Program-made: the position numbers and the translations under genes
Shown: one piece after another, positions 37,161 to 46,608 of the stretch
Layout: every line of letters starts with the position of its first letter
Position numbering within the stretch: the stretch's first letter is position 1
The notes under the pieces: generated by a model
What the model was told of the DNA's origin: nothing
Seen by the model: the letters and a program-made list of their open reading frames with translations, nothing else
The model's database searches: none
NCBI RefSeq assembly: GCF_900178005.1
Contig: NZ_FXBS01000003.1
Coordinates: 347,035 to 411,034, forward strand
Length of the DNA stretch: 64,000 bases
DNA from: Tuberibacillus sp. Marseille-P3662
GTDB taxonomy: Bacteria; Bacillota; Bacilli; Bacillales; Sporolactobacillaceae
Reading direction: 5' to 3'

Positions 37161-39437
37161 ATGTCAGAGCAACGCTTTTATCAAAGGCCATTTGGGGTCA
37201 AAGAGCGACCGGTGCCCATGGCAGAAGTGGCTGATACTGTCCATACCAGTCAAATCGTTCAAGACCATGACACTGATGCCGCTTATTTTCGTAAGCTAGA
37301 AGAGTCGGGTGTCTATCTCAATCCAGCGCAAACTGAAGCCGTCCGTTATACTGAAGGGCCATTATTGACGCTGGCCGGTGCGGGTTCAGGGAAGACCTCC
37401 GTATTAGTTTGTCGTACGGGATATTTAGTGAGCATACAAAAGGTTCATCCCAAAAATATTCTTCTCGTTACGTTTACCAAGAAAGCTGCGGAAGAAATGA
37501 AAGAGAGAATCGGAGGATTGCCGGGATTAACGGAGCAAATGGCTCGGAGTATCCAAGCCAGTACATTCCATGCGTTTTTCTTAAAACTCCTTAGAAGCCG
37601 GGGTTACAAGCAAGTGATTTTAAGCAATGAACGCTACAAGCAGACCATTATTAAACTCATTTTAAAAGAGATGGGCATTGTCGACGCGCATGAACCGGAA
37701 ACCCTTTTGGCGCTTTTTTCCTATTATAAGGTGAATCGGATGGGGACTGAACAAATGCCTTCTAAGACGACGGCTGATAAGAATGTTCAATCCATTTTCA
37801 AACGGTACGAGGCTTGGAAACGTGAGAATAACCAATGGGATTTTGACGATATCTTATGTGAAGCCTATCAAATGTTAAAGCAGTCGCCGCAGTTGCTGCA
37901 AGTTTTACAAGAGCGGTTTCGCTATATTATGGTTGATGAATTTCAAGATACGAATACTTTACAATATGAGCTTGTTAAAATGCTGGCCGACAGCCATCAA
38001 AATCTAATGGTCGTCGGTGATGATGACCAAACCATCTATTCATTTAATGGCGCCAAAAGCGATATCATCTTAAACTTTGACAAGATTTTTTCTAAGGTGA
38101 AAACGGTGACGCTCGATATTAATTATAGATCAAACGTGGGGATTGTTGGCCTTGGGAATGATGTGATTCGAACTAATAAACAACGAAAAAGCAAGATACT
38201 GCAAGCGACAAAACAAAGTCATCATGTTCCTCAATTTTTTCATCCGGATACGACAGATGATGAAGCCAAGTGGATCGCTGAAGATATCGAAGCTAAGGTC
38301 GCGAGCGGTGCTTATCATTACGGTGATTTTGCGATTTTACATAGAACCGCCAACAATAGCCGTTCTATGTTCGAGCAATTAACGCTCGACGAGCTCCCGT
38401 TCGTTCACTATTCATCGGTCAATCAGGTTTTCTATGAACAATGGAGCGTCAAACCGGTAATCGACCATTTAAGGTTATCACTCAATCCACGGGATTTAGA
38501 CGCGATCGAAAGTATTTTACCAAGTTTGTATATTAATAGAGAAAAAGGTATTGAGTTTGTCAGACATCAAGAAGCCTGGACTAAGAAAAAATACCCGCTG
38601 ATACATTTGCAGAGCTTCTCGCGGGTTAAAGATTTTCAAAAGAAAAAGATTGAAGAACGGATCCGTCTGATTAAAAAATTGAAGGAAGATCAACCCGTTA
38701 AGGCAATCCGCACGATTCGAGATACATTTTATGATAAATTTATCGAAGCGGATGAGGGGCAGTCGCTAACGATGAATAAAGAAGTCATCAAGGAATCGTT
38801 GGACGAACTGGAATCCTCAGCAAAACGGTTTAACACTGTTTCGAATTTTATTGCTTTCATCGATGATATGATTCAAAAAAATGAGGGTATGAAGAACGAT
38901 CGTAACGATATGTCAGTTGATGCTGTTTCATTAATGACCATTCACCGGGCCAAGGGACTTGAATTCCCAGTCGTTTATGTGATTGGTGCGTCAGAAGGCA
39001 TCTTGCCACATCGGTCCGCCTTGGAAGCTGGCGATATGGAAGACGGTGTGGCATGGGATCAAGTCACAGAAGCGCTTGAAGAAGAAAGGCGGATTGCTTA
39101 CGTTGCGATCACTAGAGCTGAAAACGAATTATACATAGGTTCGCCCGCCTTTTATCGAGGAAAAAAAGCGGCCGTCTCACGCTTTTTGTGCGAAGCCTTT
39201 GGCGAACCGGTTCAAGAAAAAGAAACAGACTCTCGGAAGACCCAAAACCAGCGGCAGCCACATCATCGAAGAAAGGATAACCATGAGAAAAATAAGAAAG
39301 TTGTCGCTTGGGTGTGTACAAGCTCGTCTTGTAATGGCTGGCAGCAAATAACGAACCATAAAGAAACCCAGATTCAAGAAAAAGAATGTCCGATCTGTAA
39401 AAGTGCAATGAAGCAAGGGGAGAAATGGAAGGCTTAG
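37161..39437 (+). CDS. yjcD: UvrD/Rep-type DNA helicase (YjcD-like)
   Basis: A 758-residue superfamily 1A helicase. Motif Q/I: NPAQTEAVRYTEGPLLTLAG followed by AGSGKTSVL. Motif Ia is TFTKKAAEEMKERI, motif II VDEFQDTN, motif III GDDDQTIYSFNGA, motif V/VI TIHRAKGLEFPVVYVIG and RIAYVAITRAENELYI. The C-terminal 40 residues add a possible zinc ribbon (CTSSSC ... CPICKSAMKQ), not found in PcrA. Length and this tail agree with B. subtilis YjcD. ATG at 37161 has AAGGTG upstream. A DNA repair role is expected from the family. Confidence 0.88.
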   Translation: MSEQRFYQRPFGVKERPVPMAEVADTVHTSQIVQDHDTDAAYFRKLEESGVYLNPAQTEAVRYTEGPLLTLAGAGSGKTSVLVCRTGYLVSIQKVHPKNILLVTFTKKAAEEMKERIGGLPGLTEQMARSIQASTFHAFFLKLLRSRGYKQVILSNERYKQTIIKLILKEMGIVDAHEPETLLALFSYYKVNRMGTEQMPSKTTADKNVQSIFKRYEAWKRENNQWDFDDILCEAYQMLKQSPQLLQVLQERFRYIMVDEFQDTNTLQYELVKMLADSHQNLMVVGDDDQTIYSFNGAKSDIILNFDKIFSKVKTVTLDINYRSNVGIVGLGNDVIRTNKQRKSKILQATKQSHHVPQFFHPDTTDDEAKWIAEDIEAKVASGAYHYGDFAILHRTANNSRSMFEQLTLDELPFVHYSSVNQVFYEQWSVKPVIDHLRLSLNPRDLDAIESILPSLYINREKGIEFVRHQEAWTKKKYPLIHLQSFSRVKDFQKKKIEERIRLIKKLKEDQPVKAIRTIRDTFYDKFIEADEGQSLTMNKEVIKESLDELESSAKRFNTVSNFIAFIDDMIQKNEGMKNDRNDMSVDAVSLMTIHRAKGLEFPVVYVIGASEGILPHRSALEAGDMEDGVAWDQVTEALEEERRIAYVAITRAENELYIGSPAFYRGKKAAVSRFLCEAFGEPVQEKETDSRKTQNQRQPHHRRKDNHEKNKKVVAWVCTSSSCNGWQQITNHKETQIQEKECPICKSAMKQGEKWKA

Positions 39438-39439
39438 TT

Positions 39440-39560
39440 CGTCTTCAATGGTTTCCCTTTGTGTTTATTTTTGGCATATTTTCGTATTGTTAAAGAAATG
39501 ATCGGTGTTCCGATGATGGTTGGCAGGAATCAGATAAGCAAAATCGGGCATTGTGGAGTA
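39440..39560 (-). pseudogene. Fragment of a membrane protein C-terminus
   Basis: On the minus strand a short frame reads FLPTIIGTPIISLTIRKYAK and then NKHKGKPLKTN and a stop, broken upstream by a stop codon. It looks like the end of a permease-like protein that would have followed the padR remnant. Too short to name. Confidence 0.35.
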
Positions 39561-39607
39561 GGAGGACGTTGGCTGCATTGATGGCGAGTGTCACAGTCAC
39601 AATCGCT

Positions 39608-39779
39608 GGTGGCAAATGTTCAATTGGTTTTCGAGCCAGTCTTGCAGAGCTTGTTTTCCTTTTTCGGTGACTTGATATATTTTTTTATTTGGTTTGTCTT
39701 CTTGCTGCTCGGTATGTACGGTTGCAGATCATTACTAACTAATTTTTTAGGTTAGGGTAAATTTGACCGTAGCCTTCAA
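39608..39779 (-). pseudogene. PadR-family regulator remnant, 5' end lost
   Basis: Minus-strand translation gives EGYGQIYPNLKN, then in shifted frames LVSNDLQ and TVHTEQQEDKPNKKIYQV followed by TEKGKQALQDWLENQLN. This is the middle and C-terminal part of a PadR winged helix (G-x-Y-G-Q-I-Y-P and the DKPNKK-Y wing). At least one, probably two, frameshifts break it. The 5' end stops exactly where the 104-bp repeat array begins, so the N-terminal helices are missing. Confidence 0.7.
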
Positions 39780-40091
39780 GAAGGTGCGCTGTCCCGTAGG
39801 TGTCCCGCAACGCAACAAAAGTGTCCCGTACTGTAATTATTCTGTCCCGTAAATAAAGAAAGTTGGAACGCATCTGTCCCATAGAAGGTGCGCTGTCCCG
39901 TAGGTGTCCCGCAACGCAACAAAAGTGTCCCGTACTGTAATTATTCTGTCCCGAAAATGAAGAATGCTGGAACGCACTTGTCCCATAGAAGGTGCGCTGT
40001 CCCGTAGGTGTCCCGCAACGCAACAAAAGTGTCCCGTACTGTAATTATTCTGTCCCGAAAATGAAGAATGCTGGAACGCACTTGTCCCATA
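39780..40091. repeat. Three tandem 104-bp repeats rich in TGTCCC motifs
   Basis: Units begin at 39780, 39884 and 39988, each 104 bases; a degenerate fourth start is at 40092. Units 2 and 3 are nearly identical, unit 1 differs at several positions. Every unit contains five TGTCCC motifs (GGGACA on the other strand) spaced irregularly, for example CTGTCCCGTAGGTGTCCCGC, AAGTGTCCCGTACTG and TTCTGTCCCG. 104 is not a multiple of three, so the frames running through it are accidental. The array lies between the padR remnant and the AGCS gene. Confidence 0.9.
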
Positions 40092-40225
40092 GAAGGTACC
40101 TCATCCCATTCATATATCCCAAATGTACCCATAAATAAACTCGTCCGCATAGCTGGGCGTTGCTTTCACATATAATGTTGTATTCATTTTCTTTACAACA
40201 TTGTTACTGAAAAAGGTGAATGCAC

Positions 40226-41551
40226 ATGCAGGTGTTAACAGATATTTTCCACGCCATTAATAATGTTTTATGGGGATCGGTGATGGTGATTGTCCTGCTT
40301 GGTACGGGATGCTATTTAACGATCCGGCTACGCTTTTTACAAGTCTTTAAAATGCCTGCGATGATAAAACAAGTTGTGGGTCCGCTTTTTAAGAAAAATG
40401 AAAGACAACCAAGCGGCATGACGTCATTTCAGGCATTAGCAACGTCGATTGCCGCGCAAGTCGGTACGGGTAACCTGGCAGGAGTAGCAACGGCGATTGC
40501 CAGCGGCGGTCCGGGGTCGATTGTTTGGATGTGGATCAGTTCATTTCTTGGTATGGCTACCATTTTTTCAGAAGCGGTTCTTGCGCAATTGTTTAAAGTG
40601 AAATCTGGTAATCAAGCTTATGGTGGTCCGGCCTTTTACATATCCATGGGACTTAATCAACGGTGGTTGGCTGGATTTTTTGCGGTGGCGGTTGTTCTCG
40701 CATTAGGACTCATTGGTAACATGGTTCAATCGAATTCAATTGCTGCTGCGTTTAGTACAGCTTTTCCCATACGATCTTCGACGATCGGAATTCTTCTTGT
40801 TGTTTTTGTTGGTTTGATCATTTTTGGTGGTGTTAATCGGATTGCTTCCGTGGCCGAGAAAGTGATCCCATTTATGGCGTTATTTTATATTATTGGATGT
40901 ATTGTGATTCTAGTGATGCATGTAGATGCACTTTTGCCGGGGATTCGTTTGATGATTAACGATGCTTTCAGTTCAGAAGCTGCTGGCGGTGGCTTGCTTG
41001 GTGCAACGGTCAAAGAAGCAATAAGGTACGGCATTTCCCGTGGTTTGTTCACGAATGAAGCAGGGATGGGCTCCACGCCGCATGCCCATGCAGCGGCCGA
41101 CGTGAATCATCCAGTTGAACAAGGCTTTGTCGCGATGTTAGGCGTACTTATTGATACATTGCTGATTTGTACCTTGACGGCATTGGTCATCATTTCCACA
41201 GGAGCATTTACAACCGACGAAACAAGCATTGCATTGACCCAAGAGGGCTTCATGCGCGGGTTTGGAGCATTCGGTCAATACTTCATTGCCATAAGCTTAT
41301 TGTTTTTCTCGTTTACCACCATATTAGGCTGGTACTATTATGGGGAGACTAACGTTAGATTCTTATTCGGTAATCGAACGGTGTTGTATCGATGTCTTGT
41401 CCTTGGATTTGTCTTTATTGGTACTCAGCTGAAAATTGGATTGGTATGGGAAATCGCCGACACCCTTAATGCTTTTATGATCTTGCCAAATGTGATGGCT
41501 TTGTTGGCATTAAGTGGACTTGTAGCCAAAACATTAAAAAGCTACCGGTGA
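40226..41551 (+). CDS. Sodium:amino acid symporter, AGCS family
   Basis: A 441-residue protein with about 11 membrane segments. The AGCS signature is in SFQALATSIAAQVGTGNLAGVATAI and GGPGSIVWMWISSFLGMATIFSEAVLA, with further marks GLFTNEAGMGSTPHAHAAA and TTILGWYYYGE. Family members (AlsT, DagA) carry alanine, glycine or glutamine with Na+. ATG at 40226 is chosen since AAGGTG is seven bases upstream of it and only one base from the ATG at 40220. Confidence 0.92.
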   Translation: MQVLTDIFHAINNVLWGSVMVIVLLGTGCYLTIRLRFLQVFKMPAMIKQVVGPLFKKNERQPSGMTSFQALATSIAAQVGTGNLAGVATAIASGGPGSIVWMWISSFLGMATIFSEAVLAQLFKVKSGNQAYGGPAFYISMGLNQRWLAGFFAVAVVLALGLIGNMVQSNSIAAAFSTAFPIRSSTIGILLVVFVGLIIFGGVNRIASVAEKVIPFMALFYIIGCIVILVMHVDALLPGIRLMINDAFSSEAAGGGLLGATVKEAIRYGISRGLFTNEAGMGSTPHAHAAADVNHPVEQGFVAMLGVLIDTLLICTLTALVIISTGAFTTDETSIALTQEGFMRGFGAFGQYFIAISLLFFSFTTILGWYYYGETNVRFLFGNRTVLYRCLVLGFVFIGTQLKIGLVWEIADTLNAFMILPNVMALLALSGLVAKTLKSYR

Positions 41552-41632
41552 ACGATAAAACACAACATTTATGAGTATGATGTCGGTGATGCGATATACT
41601 AATCCTAGTTTCTATCTAAGGGCACTTCCCTG

Positions 41633-41679
41633 CTCGCTAAGCACCACTATAGCATTTTAACAATGGTGCCAAAGGCGAG
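41633..41679 (+). other. Imperfect hairpin in the uvsE leader
   Basis: CTCGC-taa-GCACCA pairs with TGGTGC-caaag-GCGAG around a 17-base loop, about 36 bases before the uvsE start. No T-run follows. Confidence 0.4.
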
Positions 41680-41714
41680 ACTTAGTAAAAATGATGATCA
41701 AGGAAGTGAAGCAT

Positions 41715-42692
41715 ATGCCCTCATCTACGTTGTTCAGACTCGGTTACGTTGCGATGAGTGTCCATTTGGAAAACAGCTCACCCTCGCAAACGATGACGTA
41801 TAAACGCTATAATCAGTTGGATGATCCAGCCGCTGCCCGACGGCGTTTGGAGCATATCGCACAGTCTAATATTAACAATTGTCTACGTTTATTAAAGCAT
41901 AACTGGGCGCATGATATTCATTTTTTTCGTTTAAGTTCCCGGCTCGTCCCGTTAGCTACACACGAGGCCCTTGCTGATTGGGACTACATGTCAGCCATTC
42001 AGGAGCCGCTGCAATCATTGGGTGCTTACGCTAAAGAACACCAAATGCGCTTAGATTTTCACCCGGATCATTTCGTTGTTCTCAATACACCTAAGAAGGA
42101 AACATTGAAAGCATCCATCAACATTTTACGCTACCATCGACGATTGTTAATGGGTATGAACTTAGATTCAAGGCATCGTTGTGTCTTGCATGTCGGCGGT
42201 ACTTACAAGGATAAACCCAAGGCCTTGGAACGGTTTGTGACAAACTGGGCGTATATTCCCAAAGACATTCAACAGATGTTAATGATTGAAAACGACGATA
42301 AGTCATTTACGCTGTTGGACGGCCTTTATTTAAGTGAAAAACTGGGTGTACCATTGGTGTTCGACTATCACCATCATCTCGCTAACCATGACGATCCTGA
42401 CTGGGAAAGTCATTGGCCCCGAATTGTGGATACATGGGCTAACTCGCCCTTGCCGTTGAAAATGCATATCTCAAGCCCGAAAAGTGACCAAGCCTTTCGC
42501 AGTCACGCCGATACGGTTGATGCTGATAGGTTCATGCACTTTGTCAAAGCCGTGAACGGATCGGTTCCGCAAATTGATTGCATGATTGAAGCAAAGAAAA
42601 AAGATGGCGCTTTATTTCAGTTGATAACTGATTTGAAAAAGCGTGAAGATGTAGAAATTGTGGATGGTTCAAGTTTTTATATCTTATCCTAA
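41715..42692 (+). CDS. uvsE: UV DNA damage endonuclease UvsE (UVDE)
   Basis: A 325-residue TIM-barrel endonuclease that nicks 5' of UV photoproducts. The UVDE pattern starts RLGYVAMSVHLE and continues with NINNCLRLLKHNW, HFFRLSSRLVPLATHE, RLDFHPDHFVVLNTP, VLHVGGTYKDK, IENDDKSFTLLDG, VFDYHHHLANHDD and MHISSPK. These supply the His/Glu/Asp metal ligands. ATG at 41715 follows AGGAAGTG; the upstream ATGs at 41691 and 41694 have no ribosome site. Such enzymes often protect spores. Confidence 0.93.
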   Translation: MPSSTLFRLGYVAMSVHLENSSPSQTMTYKRYNQLDDPAAARRRLEHIAQSNINNCLRLLKHNWAHDIHFFRLSSRLVPLATHEALADWDYMSAIQEPLQSLGAYAKEHQMRLDFHPDHFVVLNTPKKETLKASINILRYHRRLLMGMNLDSRHRCVLHVGGTYKDKPKALERFVTNWAYIPKDIQQMLMIENDDKSFTLLDGLYLSEKLGVPLVFDYHHHLANHDDPDWESHWPRIVDTWANSPLPLKMHISSPKSDQAFRSHADTVDADRFMHFVKAVNGSVPQIDCMIEAKKKDGALFQLITDLKKREDVEIVDGSSFYILS

Positions 42693-42696
42693 GAGA

Positions 42697-42819
42697 CTGG
42701 AACAAAAGTATATGAGTCATAGAATCATCCGAACTTGTTTATTTAATCCGTTCGGATGATTTGTTTAGAATAGTTATTTCTGTCATCGTTTTGTCAAAAT
42801 CCTTCGCTTGCCGCGGGCA
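42697..42819 (+). repeat. MITE-like repeat, deleted copy
   Basis: It starts with CTGGAACAAAAGTATATGAG, holds the hairpin AATCATCCGAAC / GTTCGGATGATT (about 42723-42762) and then CTGTCATCG and CAAAATCCTTCGCTTGCCGC. These blocks occur in the same order in the complete copy on the minus strand at 47550-47846. The middle part and the right terminus are missing. The hairpin may also end the uvsE transcript. Confidence 0.75.
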
Positions 42820-42999
42820 CGGCCTCAGTTAACTTGGTCAAGAACCCCCCTTTACCAAGTGGATCTGCGGCTCGTGTTTTATATATTAGATTATTCATTA
42901 TATAGCCACAATTGCTGAAATTACCCTTTTCATAAAAAAATGTGTTCGTTTGTCGATATGTAAAACATAAACATTTTTTATTTAAAAGGGGAGTTAGCT
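42820..42999. other. Non-coding gap before the BMP lipoprotein gene
   Basis: No reading frame of note. A stem ACTTGGT / ACCAAGT encloses a C-rich loop at about 42831-42861. AT-rich sequence before 42990 presumably carries the promoter of the next operon, but no clear -35/-10 pair was chosen. Confidence 0.4.
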
Positions 43000-43989
43000 G
43001 TGCGCCATATTTTTGTCATACTATGTCTTGCAACGGGACTATTGCTATCAGGCTGTCAGAGCGAGGCAAATTATCAACCAAAGGAATTTACTAAAGTTGG
43101 CATTGTCTTATCAAATGGTGGATTAGGGGATCAATCCTTCAATGATGCCGCTTTTAACGGTTTGACCCAAGCAAGGAATAAACTCAATATTTTATTTGAT
43201 TATAGAGAAATCTCTGATGAGGTGACCTATGAGGATGCATTTAAGGATTTGGCGAAAGGTGATTATGATTTAATTGTCGGCTTAGGATTTGAAGGTCAAG
43301 AAGCGCTTGAAACAGTTGCTAAGAACCACTCTGACCAACAATTTCTGTTAGTGGATAGTGTCTCAAAATTAAAAAACGTCACTTCACTCACTTTTAAAGA
43401 ACATGAAGGCAGTTATCTTGCGGGTGTGATCGCTGGTATGAAAACAAAATCTGATGTTGTCGGATTTGTGGGAGGGGAGAAAGCTTCTGTTATTAAAAAA
43501 TTTGAATCCGGTTTTCAGCAAGGAGTAAAAAAAGTGAATCCTGATGCTGAAGTATTGATTGATTATACTGGGACTTTTAATCAAACCGCTCCAGGTAAGA
43601 CAATAGCTGAAAGCATGATCAATCAGAAGGCGGATGTTTTATTCGCTGCCGCTGGCTTAAGTGGTGTTGGGATGATAAAGGCCGCTCAGGAAAACGGTGT
43701 CTATGCGATCGGTGTAGATAGTGATCAATTTCATGTCGCAGAAAAAGCTGTCATGACGTCAATGATGAAACGTGTTGACACGGCCATGTACACGGTTGTT
43801 CAAGATCTTGTTAAGGATAACAAGTTAGATAAGGGACAAATGGTTCTCGGTTTAAATGAAGAAGGCGTGTCGTTGGCACCGATTCGGGTAACAAAACTGA
43901 CTGAGAAAGAAAAACAGACCCTACAAACAATCAAGAAAAAGATTAAAGACGGAACGATCGTTGTGAAAAATGAGGGGGGAGAATCATGA
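43000..43989 (+). CDS. BMP-family nucleoside-binding lipoprotein
   Basis: A 329-residue secreted lipoprotein. The lipobox is LLLSGC with Cys19. The mature part is a BMP/PnrA-like binding protein: [20 protein letters not shown], the Asp-Gln-Ser-Phe-Asn ligand segment, then [32 protein letters not shown] and [26 protein letters not shown]. Relatives bind purine nucleosides. GTG at 43000 follows AAAGGGGAG. No permease or ATPase gene is nearby; the stop instead overlaps a chemoreceptor start. It may therefore deliver ligand to the receptor. Confidence 0.88.
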   Translation: MRHIFVILCLATGLLLSGCQSEANYQPKEFTKVGIVLSNGGLGDQSFNDAAFNGLTQARNKLNILFDYREISDEVTYEDAFKDLAKGDYDLIVGLGFEGQEALETVAKNHSDQQFLLVDSVSKLKNVTSLTFKEHEGSYLAGVIAGMKTKSDVVGFVGGEKASVIKKFESGFQQGVKKVNPDAEVLIDYTGTFNQTAPGKTIAESMINQKADVLFAAAGLSGVGMIKAAQENGVYAIGVDSDQFHVAEKAVMTSMMKRVDTAMYTVVQDLVKDNKLDKGQMVLGLNEEGVSLAPIRVTKLTEKEKQTLQTIKKKIKDGTIVVKNEGGES

Positions 43990-45638
43990 ACTTAAAGTTA
44001 AAAAATCGGTTATTATTGATCAATTTAACCCCATTAGTTCTAGTCTTTATCTTATTAGGCGTTATCATCTGGCAAATACTTGGGGTGCACTCAAACAACA
44101 ATTACGTTGATGTTAAGGTGAAAATTGAAAAACTCAATGCCTCGTTGGTTGGCGCTCAACAAGCATTAAGCAATTATGCAACGAATGACACACTTGAAAA
44201 TAAAGACAATGCGACATCGAAATTAGAAAGTGTATCAGAGCGGCTTGATCAACTAAGTCAGGCCACACTTATTGATCAGCACGACAAATTGTTGGCAAAA
44301 ATGCAAGACAAAACCAAAGCGTTGACAGATCAGGCTCTTAACGCATTAGAAAATGAGAAGCCGTCACTCGCCAAAACACAGTCTGTCCGAATAAAAGGGA
44401 TTCTTAATGATGTGTATACATTGCGAGAAAGAGCGAATCACTACTATAACTACCTTGAAGAACGGACGGATAGTGAAATTCAATCCATCGTTATATTTGC
44501 CGCTGTTGCAGGAGCGATTCTATTTGTTATCGCTGCTTTATGTGGCACCTTTCTATCATTGCAAGTTTCAAAGTCTATTAATGGGTTATCCCGAACAGCC
44601 GGCAAGATTGCGGATGGCGATTTAACGACAGAGCTTCCTAATAATGAACGCAATGATGAAATTGGGCACCTCTATGATTCCTTCAATGAAATGGTCACTA
44701 ATTTGAAAGGTATGGTGAACTCGATTAAAGGGGTTTCTTATACACTCGGTGAATTTTCATCAGATATTAAGAATCAAAATCATACCTTGAAAGACATTAG
44801 TAAGCAGATTGCTGGATCAACCAATGAACTGGCTCAAGGAACGCAAAATGTCTCGGGTGATTTAGCCGGTGCAGTTGAGTCGATGGATCAAATTCAAACG
44901 CAATTCAGTGACACACTTAATGTTTCTAATGAATCAGTCCAACAAACTGAACAAGCCGTTACGGCCATTAATAAAGGGCGTGAAGCTGTTGATAAACAAC
45001 AGACTGCGGTCAAGAACAGTCAAAAGGTTACGAAAGACATGGAAAAGGCTTTGAAGGATTTTTCAAGTCATGCATCTGGGATTGATCAAATGGCAAAAAC
45101 AGTGTCGGATATCTCTGAACAAACCAACTTACTAGCATTAAATGCATCTATTGAAGCCGCCCGTGCTGGGGAATCCGGTAAAGGGTTTGCAGTGGTCGCG
45201 GATGAAATTCGAAAATTAGCTGAGGCATCTGACCAGGCTACGAAACAAATTTTTGATCGTGTTAATGACATTCACCAAGGTTTAAAATCTGTTTTTGCAA
45301 ATTTGGACAGCAATGTTGAAACAGTGAATCAACAAAATGTGGCGATGGAAGAAACAACGGAGGCTTTTGGCGATATTGATGGACAAGTCAGTCATATTAA
45401 TCAACAGATTCAAACGTTACGGGAACGTATCCAACAATCTGAAGAAAATAGTCAAAGCATCCTTGCTGTCTTTCAGAATATTAGTGCCGTAACTGAAGAA
45501 TCAGCCGCGAGTTCAGAAGAAATTTCCGCTTCAACTTCAGAACAGGAATCAGCCATTGAAAAAATGTTAAGCCAGGTTGAAGAGTTAGATACTATGGTGG
45601 CTCTTTTGAACGATGATATGAACCGGTATAAGGTGTAA
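43986..45638 (+). CDS. Methyl-accepting chemotaxis protein
   Basis: A 550-residue receptor. TM1 spans about residues 8-30. A short extracellular four-helix-type domain of about 130 residues follows. TM2 is [21 protein letters not shown], then comes a HAMP domain ([20 protein letters not shown]...). The cytoplasmic coiled coil carries the conserved hairpin tip [18 protein letters not shown] with [16 protein letters not shown]. Its ATG overlaps the preceding lipoprotein stop (ATGA), so the two proteins are made together. That suggests a nucleoside-type attractant sensed through the lipoprotein. A terminator follows. Confidence 0.93.
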   Translation: MNLKLKNRLLLINLTPLVLVFILLGVIIWQILGVHSNNNYVDVKVKIEKLNASLVGAQQALSNYATNDTLENKDNATSKLESVSERLDQLSQATLIDQHDKLLAKMQDKTKALTDQALNALENEKPSLAKTQSVRIKGILNDVYTLRERANHYYNYLEERTDSEIQSIVIFAAVAGAILFVIAALCGTFLSLQVSKSINGLSRTAGKIADGDLTTELPNNERNDEIGHLYDSFNEMVTNLKGMVNSIKGVSYTLGEFSSDIKNQNHTLKDISKQIAGSTNELAQGTQNVSGDLAGAVESMDQIQTQFSDTLNVSNESVQQTEQAVTAINKGREAVDKQQTAVKNSQKVTKDMEKALKDFSSHASGIDQMAKTVSDISEQTNLLALNASIEAARAGESGKGFAVVADEIRKLAEASDQATKQIFDRVNDIHQGLKSVFANLDSNVETVNQQNVAMEETTEAFGDIDGQVSHINQQIQTLRERIQQSEENSQSILAVFQNISAVTEESAASSEEISASTSEQESAIEKMLSQVEELDTMVALLNDDMNRYKV

Positions 45639-45639
45639 A

Positions 45640-45664
45640 AAAGAGGGAGCACCCCTCTTTTTTT
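45640..45664 (+). terminator. Terminator of the BMP-MCP operon
   Basis: AAGAGGG / CCCTCTT stem with an AGCA loop and seven T residues, right after the stop. Confidence 0.85.
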
Positions 45665-45765
45665 ATAACACAATTATGTTTACACCCTGGTTCAAAGCTT
45701 GTTATGATAATTATGGAAATTAATTTACTGCAATAAAGTAACTTAATCAGAATTGAGGTGACATC

Positions 45766-46584
45766 ATGACTGAGACTTGGGTGTTTTTGGATACAGGTTA
45801 TCATACGCCAGAATTCAATATGGCGTTGGATGAGTCTTTACTGAATTGGCACAGTCAAGGGTTGATTCCCCCTGTCTTGCGGTTTTATGGTTGGGACCCT
45901 CCAGGCTTGTCATTAGGGTATTTTCAAAAATCAAAAGGAAAAATTGATATTGAGGCCACTCACAACCACGGCTATCGCATTGTGCGACGTCCAACCGGAG
46001 GCCGGGCGGTCTTGCATGATAATGAGCTCACTTATAGTGTTATTGTCGCGGAAGAGCATGAAAAAATGCCGAAATCGGTGACAGAAGCTTATCGGGTGAT
46101 TTCCCAAGGACTTTTGGAAGGATTTAGCGGTCTGGGCATTCAGGCTGACTTTTCCATTCCCGAGGGTAAACTTGGACAAACGAATTCTGCCGTTTGTTTT
46201 GAAGAACCTTCTTGGTATGAGTTGATTGTTGAAGACCGCAAAGCTGCCGGGAGCGCCCAAACTAGGCAAAAGGGCGTTATTTTACAACACGGGTCAATTC
46301 CGATTGATGTTGATGAAGTTGCGCTTTTTGACTTATTTGTCTATCCGAATGAACGTATCAAAGAACGGGCGCGGCGGTCCTTTGGAGGTAAAGCAGTGGC
46401 CATTAACGATGTTCTTGAGGATAAAAAAAACCTTGCCGATGTTAAGGCGGCATTTAAATCTGGATTTGAAAAGGGTTTGGGTGTAAAGTTAGAGCCCTAT
46501 ACTTTAACCAAGGAACAATTAGAAGAAGTTGAAACATTGGCCAAAACAAAATATAGTGATGATAGCTATACATTTTCGCGCTAA
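45766..46584 (+). CDS. lipM: Octanoyltransferase LipM
   Basis: A 272-residue octanoyl-ACP:protein transferase of the LplA-like fold that starts lipoate synthesis on GcvH. The fold is seen in [34 protein letters not shown] and [19 protein letters not shown]. The catalytic Cys144 (SAVCFEEP) and Lys159 are in the LipM positions, which separates it from LipL. The start follows TTGAGGTGACATC. lipA follows by 24 bases, so both steps of lipoyl assembly are one operon here. Confidence 0.92.
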   Translation: MTETWVFLDTGYHTPEFNMALDESLLNWHSQGLIPPVLRFYGWDPPGLSLGYFQKSKGKIDIEATHNHGYRIVRRPTGGRAVLHDNELTYSVIVAEEHEKMPKSVTEAYRVISQGLLEGFSGLGIQADFSIPEGKLGQTNSAVCFEEPSWYELIVEDRKAAGSAQTRQKGVILQHGSIPIDVDEVALFDLFVYPNERIKERARRSFGGKAVAINDVLEDKKNLADVKAAFKSGFEKGLGVKLEPYTLTKEQLEEVETLAKTKYSDDSYTFSR

Positions 46585-46608
46585 ATCGGTTAAGGAGTGA
46601 CCTGACAT

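Noticed and set aside
39739..40150. Open frames on the minus strand of the 104-bp repeats (about 95 and 69 codons)
   Set aside because: They read through the tandem repeats in shifting frames, since 104 is not divisible by three. They lack ribosome sites and change sequence from unit to unit.
42820..42870. The C-rich hairpin after the deleted MITE copy as a terminator
   Set aside because: The stem is only seven pairs with a 16-base loop and no T-run, so it was kept as a note in the gap entry only.
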